From contig JAKCCY010000040.1 in the NCBI GenBank assembly GCA_021838765.1, positions 1-20,661 on the forward strand: a stretch of DNA of 20,661 bases. Direction: 5' to 3'. Below are positions 1-8,647 of this stretch, piece by piece. The stretch comes from Nitrospirota bacterium. Lineage in GTDB: Bacteria > Nitrospirota_A > Leptospirillia > Leptospirillales > Leptospirillaceae. Position 1 is the first letter of the stretch, and the number at the start of each line of letters is the position of its first letter. The translations under genes were made by a program, and so were the position numbers. The notes beneath the pieces were generated by a model, which had not been told where the DNA came from, did not search any database, and saw only the letters and a program-made list of their open reading frames with translations.

Positions 1-21
1 GATCTTTGAGGAAAACATCAT
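1..21 (-). CDS. Start of next flagellar gene, probably fliJ (partial)
   Basis: Only seven codons are visible before the window edge (MMFSSKI). They begin 12 bases after the fliI stop codon, on the same strand, behind a purine-rich GGGAGAAGAG stretch that would serve as ribosome binding site for either of two adjacent ATG codons. In flagellar operons with the order fliF-G-H-I the next gene is normally fliJ, the export chaperone-escort protein, and that is the only basis for the suggestion. Seven residues cannot confirm it. Confidence 0.4.
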
Positions 22-33
22 CTCTTCTCCCTG

Positions 34-1374
34 CTACCCTGCCAGAAGGGACCTTAGTGCCTCAATGGATTCCTCAAAGGAAAACCTTTCCCCCTGGTCC
101 TGTTCCAAAAACTCCCGCATCCTCGGGAAAAGGTAGACGGCCCTGTCAAGATCCGAATCCACGCCAGACACATACGCCCCGATCCGGATCAGATCCTCCG
201 ACTTCCTGTAGAGGGCATAAAGCCTCAGGAACTCCCGGACCATCGCCTTATGGTCTTCCTCCACGATATCGTTCATCACCCTGGAGCGGCTTTCGAGAAG
301 ATCAACCGCCGGATAGATCCCTTCGGAGGCCATCGTCCTGGACAAGACAATATGTCCGTCAAGAATCGCTGCCAACGCCTCGGACAATGGATCCGAAGGC
401 ATATCGCCACCCTCCACGAGAACAGTGTAAATCCCCGTGATGGATCCATCTCCATCGACACAGCCTGAACGTTCGAGAAATCGGGGAAGCTGGGCGAATA
501 CCGAGGGGGTATACCCCCTCGTTGTCGGAGGCTCTCCTGCGGCGAGACCGACCTCCCGGAGGGCCATCGCAAAGCGCGTCAGGGAATCCATGACAAAAAG
601 AACGGATTTGCCCTGGTCCCGGAAATACTCGGCGATACTCATCGCCATCAGTGCGCCACGGATTCTCAAAAGCGGTGACTGATCCCCCGTAGAAACAACC
701 AGAACCGCCTTGGAAAGCCCTTCTTCTCCGAGATCCCGTTCGATGAACTCCCGGACTTCCCGACCACGCTCACCAATAAGGGCAATGACCGAAACATCGA
801 CGCTCGCATCTTTCGAAAGCATCCCCAGAAGCATGCTTTTCCCCACCCCCGCTCCGGCAAAAACACCGATTTTCTGCCCCTGTCCGATCGTCAGGAAAGC
901 ATTGATCGAACGGATCCCAAGATCGAGGACATGGCTGATCCTCCGCCTTCCCATCGGATTGATCGACTCTCCGTAAAGAGCCATGGACTTGTCTCCGGGC
1001 GGGTCAGGCCGACCATCGAGCGCCCTGCCCATCGGATCGACAACCCGGCCCAGAAAACGCTCCGAAACCCGAACCACCGGACGGGATTCTCGCCGAACGA
1101 CCCTGGTCCCCGGGCGGACACCCCGAAGATCCCCAAGCGGCATCAGAAGGCTCCGGCCTTCCCTGAAACCGATGACTTCAGCGGAGATGGGCCTCTCTCC
1201 CCGGATCTCACAGAGTTCTCCAATTCCCAGATCAAGACCTCGGACTTCAAGCGTGAGTCCGACACCCTGCACGACAACTCCCCCCTCAACGACAGGATCA
1301 AAGGAAGAGAGCTGCTCTTTCCATCCGGAAAGGATCCCCTCGATCTTCTCGCCAAGAGTTCCCGCTTCGGTCAT
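34..1374 (-). CDS. fliI: Flagellar export ATPase FliI
   Basis: This is the ATPase of the flagellar type III export apparatus at the cytoplasmic base of the basal body, an F1-beta-like hexamer that helps feed rod, hook and filament subunits into the export gate. The 446-residue length is normal for the family. Visible motifs are a Walker A loop AGAGVGKS (about 173-180), the GERGREV segment with the catalytic-glutamate region (201-207), Walker B VLFVMDSLTR (258-267), and the alpha/beta ATP synthase signature PAVDLLESRSR (355-365). The N-terminal beta-barrel part (about 25-95) is present. The ATG overlaps the fliH stop as ATGA, so translation is probably coupled to its regulator FliH. The family also contains type III secretion ATPases (SctN), but the flgB-to-fliH neighbours settle it as flagellar. 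Confidence 0.97.
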   Translation of the reverse strand: MTEAGTLGEKIEGILSGWKEQLSSFDPVVEGGVVVQGVGLTLEVRGLDLGIGELCEIRGERPISAEVIGFREGRSLLMPLGDLRGVRPGTRVVRRESRPVVRVSERFLGRVVDPMGRALDGRPDPPGDKSMALYGESINPMGRRRISHVLDLGIRSINAFLTIGQGQKIGVFAGAGVGKSMLLGMLSKDASVDVSVIALIGERGREVREFIERDLGEEGLSKAVLVVSTGDQSPLLRIRGALMAMSIAEYFRDQGKSVLFVMDSLTRFAMALREVGLAAGEPPTTRGYTPSVFAQLPRFLERSGCVDGDGSITGIYTVLVEGGDMPSDPLSEALAAILDGHIVLSRTMASEGIYPAVDLLESRSRVMNDIVEEDHKAMVREFLRLYALYRKSEDLIRIGAYVSGVDSDLDRAVYLFPRMREFLEQDQGERFSFEESIEALRSLLAG

Positions 1375-2030
1375 TTTTTTATTCCTTCCCGAAGCAGGTT
1401 TTCCAGCTCCCGCACTCCGGAAAGAGGATCCACCGAAGAAGAACGGAACTCTGTCCGGAAGGAAAACTCCGAAAGCCCCGTCCCCGGGTCGGATTCAAGG
1501 GAAATATTGCGAAGGGAGAGATCTGTCCTGAGATCAGGATCAAGGCTGTTCAGCCGCTGTTCCATCCCGGGTGATATGAGAAGGACACCCGACAGATCCG
1601 CCGATCTCTTCCGGATCGCCAGTTCGATCACGTTTCTGATGCCTTCGCGGGTTGAAAGACTCTCGCCGACAAGTCTTCCCACGGCATCCACAACAATGTC
1701 GGCCATCACATCAAGGTGGGCTTCCAGGCTTTTTTCCAACGATTTCGGAAGACCGTCCGCCCAGGCAAGCAGTGCCGCACGAAGAGGCTCCATTTGCTCC
1801 TTCGACTCCTCAAGCCCCCTGGAAAATCCCTCGCGATAACCTTCTTCCCTGGCCTTTGCTTCAATAGCCTCAAGCCACCGGTCCCCCCTGAGCTCAGGTT
1901 CGACAACAGCCACACGCTCCTTCTTGACTCCCCGGCCACTGACACCGCCAAACAGATTGAACTCACCGCCCTCGCCCCAGGCCGTAAAACCATCGCCACG
2001 CTTTTCTCCATCCCCCGGATTCTCAGACAA
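1371..2030 (-). CDS. fliH: Flagellar assembly protein FliH
   Basis: FliH binds and restrains the FliI ATPase and helps dock it to the C-ring and export gate. This 219-residue protein has the usual build: a variable N-terminus, then a long glutamate/alanine-rich helical middle (EAKAREEGYREGFSRGLEE, about 57-75) and a C-terminal FliH/V-ATPase-E-like domain containing the stretch around VADIVVDAVGRLVGESL and ISPG. It sits between fliG and fliI. The start is a rare TTG, chosen because a strong GGAGGAG ribosome binding site lies six bases upstream and because it overlaps the end of fliG by eight bases. The protein is poorly conserved, so the call rests on its helical pattern, size and position. 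Confidence 0.9.
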   Translation of the reverse strand: MSENPGDGEKRGDGFTAWGEGGEFNLFGGVSGRGVKKERVAVVEPELRGDRWLEAIEAKAREEGYREGFSRGLEESKEQMEPLRAALLAWADGLPKSLEKSLEAHLDVMADIVVDAVGRLVGESLSTREGIRNVIELAIRKRSADLSGVLLISPGMEQRLNSLDPDLRTDLSLRNISLESDPGTGLSEFSFRTEFRSSSVDPLSGVRELENLLREGIKK

Positions 2031-3027
2031 TTTTCTCTCCTCCCTTCCCGGCGATCACAAGCTTTCCCTCTGCTTCCAGACGGCGGACAATTTTCAGGAT
2101 CTCCTGCTGGGATGCCTCGACCTCTCGAAGGGGAATCCCTCCCATGTTCTCGATATCGTCCTTCAGCGTGGCCTGCGCCCTTGTTGACATATTCGAAAGG
2201 AACTTGTCCCGGATCTGCTCGGCTGCTCCCCGGAGAGCCTTGGTCAGGACATCTCTTGGAATAGCCTGCAGAATCTGCTGGATTCCACGGTTATCAAGAA
2301 GAAGAAGGTCATCGAAGACAAACATCAGAGCCCGGATCTGCTCGGCAAGTTCCTGGTCGCTCTGGGTAATATAGTCAAGAATAACCTCCGCCGAGGTTCT
2401 TTCCATTTCGTTCAGCAGTCCGGCAACCTTCTCGATTCTGGAAGACCCAGAGACACTTCGCGTCGACCCGAGAAGCTGCATTTCCGTCGACAGGACTTCT
2501 TCAAGATCCTTGACGACCTGCGGGTTGATATCCTCGATCGTGGCCAGTCTCAGGACAACATCGGCCCGAAGGATTTCCGGCAGATAGTTCAGCACAGACG
2601 AAGCCTGGGCCGGGTTCAGATAAGAGATGATCAGGGCAATCGTCTGGGGATGCTCCTTCCTGATCAACGTCGCGATGGCTTTTGCATCCATCCATTTAAG
2701 AGACTGGAGACTACCGCCATCCTGATCGTTCATCATCTCGATAATCTTGTCCGCCTGCTCTTTTCCCAGGGATTTCTCAAGAATTGATCTCATATACTTT
2801 TCGCCGACATTCGGCATGTTCCGGGTGACCTTGTAGAGGACACCGAACTCCTCCATGACAGAGTCGACCTCTTCCGGGGTGATATCCCCCATCTGGGCGA
2901 TCAGGTTCGAGATCACCGCCACCTCCTTGGCCTCGAGATTCCGGAGGATCTCCGAGGCGGACTCCGGACCAACCGTCGCAATGAAGATCGCGGCCTTTTC
3001 AAGACCTGACAGTTTCCGTTTTGCCAC
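2023..3027 (-). CDS. fliG: Flagellar motor switch protein FliG
   Basis: FliG is the rotor protein of the C-ring. Its N-terminal domain binds FliF, the middle domain binds FliM, and the C-terminal domain meets the stator and generates torque. The 334 residues match the family length. The start of the N-domain reads LSGLEKAAIFIATVGPE; the middle domain carries the EHPQ motif at 125-128; the C-domain carries MFVFDDL (235-241) and the torque-helix segment FLSNMSTRAQATLKDDIE (about 276-293). The start codon is GTG with a GGGAG site about six bases upstream, 15 bases after the fliF stop. Confidence 0.97.
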   Translation of the reverse strand: MAKRKLSGLEKAAIFIATVGPESASEILRNLEAKEVAVISNLIAQMGDITPEEVDSVMEEFGVLYKVTRNMPNVGEKYMRSILEKSLGKEQADKIIEMMNDQDGGSLQSLKWMDAKAIATLIRKEHPQTIALIISYLNPAQASSVLNYLPEILRADVVLRLATIEDINPQVVKDLEEVLSTEMQLLGSTRSVSGSSRIEKVAGLLNEMERTSAEVILDYITQSDQELAEQIRALMFVFDDLLLLDNRGIQQILQAIPRDVLTKALRGAAEQIRDKFLSNMSTRAQATLKDDIENMGGIPLREVEASQQEILKIVRRLEAEGKLVIAGKGGEKIV

Positions 3028-3042
3028 AAGACTCTCCCTGTC

Positions 3043-4635
3043 CTACTTTTCCTTCAACCAGCTTCTGATCACCTGGGCCGCCTGCCCGGGATCCTCCTGG
3101 GTCATTCTCGCAACCTCTTCCCGGGAAGAGGGCTTGGCTGTTCCTTCCGCACCTTCCTGGGGAGGCCCTTCAGCCATCTGGAGGGTCGGCATTGCCGGCT
3201 TCCACTGGGTCATGCTCTTCAACAGGGGCCTCAGGACAAGGATCCCGAAGAGAAGAAGAAGAACACCGCCGAGAAAAATCTCGAGAAGCGGAACAAACGG
3301 GGCAATCGACGACTCGAGGTTATGGTCCGGATTTTTGACGACACCCGACGCATTCTCCGCAAAAGGAACCGACAGGACAACGACCTGGTCCCCGCGAGCA
3401 GGATCGAAACCCATCGCATTCTGGACAATATGGGTAAAGTCCTGGATTTCCTGGGCGCTCCTGGGTTCATAAACCGTCTTTTTGCCTTTTGTTCCGGAAA
3501 CCGAAACCAGCCTCTGGTTGACAAGGACGGAAACCGAAACCCGCTTGATCGTTCCCACTGGCTCCATCACATGACTGGTGGTTTCACTCACATCATAATG
3601 GTCGATTTCTTTCCGCTTCGAAAAACTCGTCTCCGACCCATTGCGGGGACCAAGCGGCGGAGAAGCGACTTTTCCTGTCGCGCCAGGGACATTTGAGAGA
3701 AGTCCCGGAACTCCGACCGGAAGGATTTTCGTTCCTTTGGACTCCTGGCGAATTTTTTCCCTGTCTTTCAGCACCCTCCCGTTCGGGTCATAGCTTTGGC
3801 TTGTTTTTTCAATCCTGCGGAAATTCAGCTCTGCCGTTACCCGGACAACCGACTGGTCCGGTCCGAGTACCTTGTCGAGCATCGACTGGAGCTGTACCTG
3901 GAACTGTTTCTGAACATGCTCCTGATAGGCAAGCTGGGCGGAAGTCAGCTCTCCCGGAATCATCGATGGCTTTTTGCGGTTCAGGATCTCACCCTCGGTA
4001 TCAACCACCGTGACGTGCCTGGCAACAAGTCCGGGCACAGCATTCGAAACCAGATGGACAATACCGTTGACCTGGCCCCTCGAAAGACTTTCTCCCTGTT
4101 TCAGTCGAACAAGGACCGATGCATGGGCACCATTTTTCTCCCGCAGAAAAACCGAGTGAGTCGGAAGCACGATCGAAACTCTTGCAAGAGCGATCGGATG
4201 CATCTCTTCGATCGTCCGGTCAAGCTCAGTCTGAAGAGCCTCAAGATACTGGACTTTCTGGGCAAAATCCGTCGTCGCAAGCGATGGGTGGTTGAAGATG
4301 TCAAAACCCGCACCGTGATGTCTTGGCAGGCCCTCATCCGACAACTGCATCCGGAGCGCATAGACATCCTTCGACGGAACCCGGATCAGGGCCCCTTTTT
4401 TCGATACATGATAGGGAACGCCCAGACGGTCAAGGTGGGACTGGATTTCCATCGAGTCCCCGGGAGAAAGGTTGGAGAAAAGAACGGAAGAATCTCCTTG
4501 CCGCCCGAGGAGGGAAAAAACGACCAGCGTTGCGATAAACCCTGCGGCAACAAGGCCTGCAACCACTTTTCTGGCAAACGAAAGCTCTGAAAAGCGGTTC
4601 GCAAGATTTCCCAGAACGTCTCTTAAAGCACCCAT
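3043..4635 (-). CDS. fliF: Flagellar MS-ring protein FliF
   Basis: FliF builds the inner-membrane MS ring on which the rod, switch and export gate assemble. I see an N-terminal transmembrane segment (VVAGLVAAGFIATLVVFSLL), a long periplasmic region with the conserved ring-building stretches (YHVSKKGALIRVPSKDVYALRMQLSDEGLP in two blocks; SVSVLVN), a second membrane segment (FLGGVLLLLFGILVL), and a cytoplasmic tail that should bind FliG, encoded just downstream. The ATG chosen gives 530 residues and has GAGGG about seven bases upstream. A GTG five codons earlier is possible but has no ribosome binding site. A perfect 11-bp inverted repeat separates it from fliE. Confidence 0.96.
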   Translation of the reverse strand: MGALRDVLGNLANRFSELSFARKVVAGLVAAGFIATLVVFSLLGRQGDSSVLFSNLSPGDSMEIQSHLDRLGVPYHVSKKGALIRVPSKDVYALRMQLSDEGLPRHHGAGFDIFNHPSLATTDFAQKVQYLEALQTELDRTIEEMHPIALARVSIVLPTHSVFLREKNGAHASVLVRLKQGESLSRGQVNGIVHLVSNAVPGLVARHVTVVDTEGEILNRKKPSMIPGELTSAQLAYQEHVQKQFQVQLQSMLDKVLGPDQSVVRVTAELNFRRIEKTSQSYDPNGRVLKDREKIRQESKGTKILPVGVPGLLSNVPGATGKVASPPLGPRNGSETSFSKRKEIDHYDVSETTSHVMEPVGTIKRVSVSVLVNQRLVSVSGTKGKKTVYEPRSAQEIQDFTHIVQNAMGFDPARGDQVVVLSVPFAENASGVVKNPDHNLESSIAPFVPLLEIFLGGVLLLLFGILVLRPLLKSMTQWKPAMPTLQMAEGPPQEGAEGTAKPSSREEVARMTQEDPGQAAQVIRSWLKEK

Positions 4636-4670
4636 TTCTGCCCTCACCACTAAAAAGTTCCGTCCGCCCT

Positions 4671-4693
4671 GTTCCCGAAATCATTTCGGGAAC
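4671..4693 (-). repeat. 23-bp palindrome between fliE and fliF
   Basis: Two perfect 11-base arms, GTTCCCGAAAT and ATTTCGGGAAC, flank one central base directly after the fliE TAA codon. In the RNA this forms a stem of about nine pairs with a small loop. No T-run follows immediately (a TTTTT lies about 11 bases after it), so it does not look like a standard terminator. A processing, stability or attenuation element setting the fliE-to-fliF ratio is more likely. That role is inference. Confidence 0.7.
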
Positions 4694-5047
4694 TTACATC
4701 GGCATGTTCATCATTTCCTGATAGGCCCGGACAATCTTGTCCCGCACCTGCATCATGAGCTGAAAGGAAACATCTGCCTGTGCCATCTCCACCATGGTCT
4801 GATGGAGTGTCACATTATTTTTCCCGGTGGAGTAATCCTGTATGGTCTTGTCCGCCTCCACCTGGATCGCATTGACCTTGCTGATGGAGTCCTTGAGCAC
4901 ATTGACAAAGGAAGACTCGGGAGTCGCAAGGGAAGATTTTTCCGGACCATGTGGAATCCCCGCCCCAGAGACGCCCTCGCCTCCAGGCAGGGAAGAAATA
5001 CCTTTGAAACCCGCCAGCGGATTGTAGACCGGACCAGAGTTATGCAT
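4694..5047 (-). CDS. fliE: Flagellar hook-basal body protein FliE
   Basis: FliE is the small adaptor that joins the MS ring and export gate to the proximal rod. The protein has 117 residues, near the family norm (100-115). The conserved part is the C-terminal half: FVNVLKDSISKVNAIQVEADK (about 47-67, in the typical heptad pattern), then the block NVTLHQTMVEMAQADVSFQL and the near-terminal VRDKIVRAYQEMMNMPM. The N-terminal 40 residues are Gly/Pro/Ser-rich and variable, as expected. Its ATG overlaps the end of flgC by eight bases. Confidence 0.95.
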   Translation of the reverse strand: MHNSGPVYNPLAGFKGISSLPGGEGVSGAGIPHGPEKSSLATPESSFVNVLKDSISKVNAIQVEADKTIQDYSTGKNNVTLHQTMVEMAQADVSFQLMMQVRDKIVRAYQEMMNMPM

Positions 5048-5477
5048 GGATTGTCAAATCCTTCTTTGCCATCTGTTTCGTATTGGCAAGAGCCGTAAGA
5101 TTCGACTCATACGCCCTTGAGGCATCGGTCAGATTGACCATCTCCTCAAGCTTGCTCACGTTCGGGTGGTAGACATACCCGGAACGGTCGGCATCCGGGC
5201 TCATCGGGTCAAAAACTTTCTTGAGCGGTCTTGGATCCTTGATCATTCCCATAACGCGGACCTCCTTCACAGGCTCCCTGGTCTGGTCGGAAAGGACATC
5301 GAAGAAAGACTTGCCCGGTGCCACCGCGGCAAAGACGACATCCCTCCGCTCAAAAACGCCTTTTTCGTTCCCGTGAACACTGTCGGCATTGGCAAGATTC
5401 CCCGACAGAACGTTCATCCGAACCCTCTCCGCCTCCATTCCTCCGGCGGATATCCTAAGCGCATCAGAAAAAGCCAT
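5040..5477 (-). CDS. flgC: Flagellar basal-body rod protein FlgC
   Basis: FlgC is a proximal rod subunit exported through the flagellar type III system. The 145-residue protein has the rod/hook N-terminal signature (ALRISAGGMEAERVRMNVLSGNLANADS in two halves, residues 6-33) and the C-terminal coiled segment ending with AYESNLTALANTKQM. Both terminal helices, which pack together in axial proteins, are intact. The ATG follows a GGAGGTAGG ribosome binding site that overlaps the last codons of flgB. Confidence 0.96.
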   Translation of the reverse strand: MAFSDALRISAGGMEAERVRMNVLSGNLANADSVHGNEKGVFERRDVVFAAVAPGKSFFDVLSDQTREPVKEVRVMGMIKDPRPLKKVFDPMSPDADRSGYVYHPNVSKLEEMVNLTDASRAYESNLTALANTKQMAKKDLTIHA

Positions 5478-5482
5478 TTTTC

Positions 5483-5857
5483 CTACCTCCCGCTGCCCCT
5501 GATGGCATCTCCAAGAAGACGGTACTTCCAGGAGACCATCTGGGCTGCCGCATTGTAATTTCCAGTATTTGAAGCCAATTTCTGCATTTCCATCTCAATA
5601 TTGACCGTATTCAGATCATTTCCGACCGTCTCATCCGGATTGACCAGGATCGATCCGGAGACACGGTCGATCGAATCCCTTGTCGGCCGGGAAACAGCCC
5701 GGGCCAGGGCGCTCTTGAAAGAAAGGTCCTTTGCCTGGTAGCCGGGAGTGTCCTGATTGGCGATGTTCGAAATCAGCAGCATATGTCGCTGGGCCCTCAG
5801 GTCAAGATCCTTCTTGAGAAGATAGACCGTCCTGTCGAAAAGATGCACCCTTTCCAT
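5483..5857 (-). CDS. flgB: Flagellar basal-body rod protein FlgB, first gene of the operon
   Basis: FlgB is a proximal rod subunit that assembles next to FliE. It has 124 residues. The N-terminus contains the rod motif ISNIANQDTPGYQA (about 29-42) and the C-terminus contains TVNIEMEMQKLASNT, the usual FlgB ending with the second amphipathic helix. There is no cleavable signal peptide, as expected for a type III substrate. The ATG has CGGAGG five bases upstream. It is the first gene behind a sigma-54 promoter and begins the flgB-flgC-fliE-fliF-fliG-fliH-fliI transcript. Confidence 0.95.
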   Translation of the reverse strand: MERVHLFDRTVYLLKKDLDLRAQRHMLLISNIANQDTPGYQAKDLSFKSALARAVSRPTRDSIDRVSGSILVNPDETVGNDLNTVNIEMEMQKLASNTGNYNAAAQMVSWKYRLLGDAIRGSGR

Positions 5858-5914
5858 CCGAACCTCCGAAAAGGACCTTGCCGGTCCCTGATCAAAAATG
5901 ACATTTAAAAATTA

Positions 5915-5929
5915 GCAATTGGCATGCCA
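5915..5929 (-). promoter_or_regulatory. Sigma-54 (RpoN) promoter of the flgB operon
   Basis: On the minus strand the sequence reads TGGCAT-GCCAA-TTGC. This matches the -24/-12 consensus TGGCAC-N5-TTGC at all but one base, with GG and GC at exactly the required spacing. Transcription would begin near position 5903, leaving about 46 bases of leader before flgB. The likely activator is the NtrC-type regulator encoded immediately upstream. The -24 region is part of a ten-base palindrome TGGCATGCCA. Confidence 0.85.
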
Positions 5930-5975
5930 TGAAAAAATCCCCAAAAAGGGCCCTATTCGCGCCCATGGGGGAAAT

Positions 5976-7406
5976 TTATTCCTGGTTTCCTTCGGAGTCC
6001 CCGGAAACAGAGACACCATACTCATGCAATTTATTCCGCAAGGTCCTCACCGAGATCTCAAGCATCCGGGCCGCCTGGGTCCGATTCCCCGAACAGGACT
6101 CAAGAGTCATCAGGATCAGGTCACGCTCGACCTCCCGGACCGACTTGCCTGGACGACAGGAAAAGCTGTCCTGGAGCTGAACCTCACGCTCCTTTGCCGA
6201 TTCACAGGATAAATGGTCCTCGGGAGGGAGGGAGCCGCCTTCCCCCATCGCAAGGTGCTCCATTCGAATGTCATCTCCTCCCGAAAGGAGTGCCAGCTGC
6301 GTCAGGAGATTTTCAAGCTCCCGGATATTGCCCGGAAACTCTCCGCGGGAAATCGCTTCCATCGCCCCCTGCGTCAAATTTCCGACAGGTATTCCATCCT
6401 CGCGCAACCTCCCGAGAATGTGACGGGACAGGAGAGGAATATCTCCCTTCCTCTCCCTCAGGGCAGGCACCTGCACGGGGAACACCCTCAACCGGTAATA
6501 AAGGTCTTCCCTGAACTTTCCTGATACCACCAGCTCCTTCATGTTCCGATTTGTCGTGGCGACAATCCGGAGGTCGACCGGCACGGGAGAACTCCCCCCG
6601 ACACGATCAACCTCTCTTTCCTGGAGCACTCTCAGAAGCTTGGCCTGGAGAGAAAGCTCCATCTCCCCTATTTCGTCGAGAAGAATGGTTCCGGTATCCG
6701 CCAGCTCGAACTTTCCTATTTTTCTCGAGACGGCACCGGAAAAGGCTCCTTTTTCATAACCAAAAAGCTCAGGCTCCAGAAGACCATCCGGGATGGCAGC
6801 ACAATTGACCGCGACAAAGGGGCGATGGGCCCTTGGAGAAGCCTCGTGAACAAATCGGGCCAACAGCTCTTTTCCGGTCCCGCTCTCCCCCTCGATCAAA
6901 ACGGTCGCCTGGGTCCTGGCAACCGACTCGACCATTTTGAGAAGTCTCAAAAATCGGGCGTCTGAGGTCAGGATCGGACGTCTGAGCTTTTGCCAGATCC
7001 CTTCTCCCTCCCCCGAAGCCCCTTTCTGGCGGGTCAGGAGCGCGCCATCAGGTGATAAAAGACGACGGAGAGCCTCCGGAGAAAAAGGTTTCATCAGAAA
7101 ATCAACCGCCCCCTGTCTCATGGCATCAACCGCCTGGGGGACAGAACCAAAGGCCGTCATCAAAATGACACGGGTTTCTGGGCTGATGCGGCGAAGCGTG
7201 GTCAAAAGAGCCCATCCATCCATCTGGGGCATTTTAAGATCCGTGATGACCCACTGGTATGGACCCATATCCTCAAAACGACGGAGAGCCTCCTTTCCGT
7301 TCGAGGCAAGATCAACCATATATCCGTCCTCCCGCAATGTTTCCTGGAGAGCAAGCGACATTTCGGACTCATCATCGACCACCAGAACAGGGCCTTGTGC
7401 ATTCAT
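5976..7406 (-). CDS. NtrC-type sigma-54 response regulator (FlrC/FleR/FlgR-like)
   Basis: This cytoplasmic transcription activator has three domains. The receiver domain (1-118) shows D11/D12, phospho-acceptor D56 in VITDLKMP, T84 and K106. The AAA+ sigma-54 domain has Walker A GESGTGKE (173-180), the sigma-54-contact loop GAFSGA (220-225, a serine variant of GAFTGA), Walker B ILLDEIGE (241-248) and the REDLYYRL arginine-finger region (299-306). A Fis-type helix-turn-helix lies at 424-464. Its ATG overlaps the kinase stop (ATGA), so the two form a phosphorelay pair. A sigma-54 promoter for flagellar genes lies directly downstream, so its function is very likely flagellar rod/export gene activation, like FlrC or FlgR. 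The exact orthologue name is not claimed. Confidence 0.92.
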   Translation of the reverse strand: MNAQGPVLVVDDESEMSLALQETLREDGYMVDLASNGKEALRRFEDMGPYQWVITDLKMPQMDGWALLTTLRRISPETRVILMTAFGSVPQAVDAMRQGAVDFLMKPFSPEALRRLLSPDGALLTRQKGASGEGEGIWQKLRRPILTSDARFLRLLKMVESVARTQATVLIEGESGTGKELLARFVHEASPRAHRPFVAVNCAAIPDGLLEPELFGYEKGAFSGAVSRKIGKFELADTGTILLDEIGEMELSLQAKLLRVLQEREVDRVGGSSPVPVDLRIVATTNRNMKELVVSGKFREDLYYRLRVFPVQVPALRERKGDIPLLSRHILGRLREDGIPVGNLTQGAMEAISRGEFPGNIRELENLLTQLALLSGGDDIRMEHLAMGEGGSLPPEDHLSCESAKEREVQLQDSFSCRPGKSVREVERDLILMTLESCSGNRTQAARMLEISVRTLRNKLHEYGVSVSGDSEGNQE

Positions 7407-8647
7407 CTCAATTCTTCCTCCAGAAGTTGTCCTGACCAGATGTCTCCGCCCGTCCGTTCCAGACTCTCGCCCGGACCGGGCAGCTGAACCATGAAACAGC
7501 TCCCATTTTCGTCTGAATCGACCTTCAGCAATCCCCCGTGGGCAAGAACAATCTTCAGGACAATCGGAAGACCGAGCCCCGTCCCTTTGGACCTGGTGGT
7601 AAAAAACGGGTCAAAGATCTTCTCCCTCATCTCCCGCGGAATTCCCGGACCATTGTCCTTTACGAAAAAAATGGCTCCCCCTGACCTGCTGCGGAGAAGA
7701 GACAGCGTGACACTTCCGCCTCCCGCATCGAAGCATGCCTGAAACGCATTCGTGACGAGGTTGAAGATTGCATGATAGATAAGCCCCTCATCACCGTTAA
7801 CCAGAAAGGGAGAAGGCTCGTCAACCGCAAAAGAAACCGTGGGCCCTCCGGCCCTCCCCCGCATGATACCGATACGGGCACAGTCGGAAGACAGGCGCTC
7901 CAGAAGATCATGCCCGGAAAAAAGAGAGCGGGAAACATTCGGAATGCGGGTATGAAAAAGAAGATTTCCAATCAGTCGATCCATTGATGTAACCGAGGAC
8001 CTGATCCCTTCCAATGCCTGACCTCCCCTGGTGCCCGCATCCCGGGCCAGCAGACTGGAAAAAAGCTCTATGCTTCCAAGGGGATTCCGGAGTTCATGGG
8101 CAATCATCGCAACCATCTCTCCCATATCCCGAAGTCGTCTGTCCCGCGAAACCTCTTCCTCCATCTCCCGAAGTCTTGTGACATCGTTCACGATCAGAAC
8201 ATAGCCTGAAGAGCGATTCTCATCATCGACAACCCTTGAAATCTCAATCAAAAGAGAGCGACCTTTCCAGGAAACGGCCAATGGATCTTCCCGTTCGGCA
8301 ATCGGCCATATTTCCCACTTCCGGAGAAGGGCCAGAAGTTCTGAATCATCCGGAGACAGCCATTTCTCCACTTGCGGATTGCTCCATAAAACCTGGCCTC
8401 CAGGAGTCAGGACCAATACCCCCGAAGGAAGACTCTTCAAGATCGTTTCAAGAAACTGTCCCTGGCTGGCAAGCGCCCGGTCACGGTCGCGAAGCTCTCT
8501 TGACAGCTCTGAAATTTTCCCCTCGAGACCGGCGTATTTTCTGGACAGCGACTCCGATGCTTCCTGAAAAGTAGAAAATGCCAGGGCAAGGGCATCCTCC
8601 CCGGAATGGGCCATTCTTTCCCTGTGTTCAGACAGACTGTCTTTCAT
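7403..8647 (-). CDS. Soluble PAS-domain sensor histidine kinase (FlrB/FleS/FlgS-like)
   Basis: The 414-residue kinase has no membrane segment, so it should sense a cytoplasmic signal or a partner protein. In order: an N-terminal coiled coil (about 28-65), a PAS domain (about 68-155, including [17 protein letters not shown]), the HisKA dimer with phospho-accepting H184 in [12 protein letters not shown], and a HATPase domain with N-box NLVTNAFQA (296-304), G1 box DNGPGIP (331-337) and G2 region [19 protein letters not shown] (345-363). It is coupled by ATGA overlaps to the exported TPR gene before it and the response regulator after it. It should phosphorylate that regulator; the link to flagellar assembly status is inferred from context. 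Confidence 0.92.
   Translation of the reverse strand: MKDSLSEHRERMAHSGEDALALAFSTFQEASESLSRKYAGLEGKISELSRELRDRDRALASQGQFLETILKSLPSGVLVLTPGGQVLWSNPQVEKWLSPDDSELLALLRKWEIWPIAEREDPLAVSWKGRSLLIEISRVVDDENRSSGYVLIVNDVTRLREMEEEVSRDRRLRDMGEMVAMIAHELRNPLGSIELFSSLLARDAGTRGGQALEGIRSSVTSMDRLIGNLLFHTRIPNVSRSLFSGHDLLERLSSDCARIGIMRGRAGGPTVSFAVDEPSPFLVNGDEGLIYHAIFNLVTNAFQACFDAGGGSVTLSLLRSRSGGAIFFVKDNGPGIPREMREKIFDPFFTTRSKGTGLGLPIVLKIVLAHGGLLKVDSDENGSCFMVQLPGPGESLERTGGDIWSGQLLEEELR

Noticed and set aside
931..1839. Long plus-strand open frame (302 codons)
   Set aside because: It lies opposite fliI and fliH, is rich in Arg/Ser/Pro as expected for an antisense shadow of this codon usage, and resembles no family.
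3796..4590. Plus-strand open frame of 264 codons
   Set aside because: Antisense to fliF, with no recognisable domain and no ribosome binding site noted.
5941..5964. Possible terminator after the response regulator gene (GGGC...GCCC followed by TTTTT on the minus strand)
   Set aside because: The stem has only four pairs with a long loop, too weak to call. Readthrough into the flgB operon is therefore possible.
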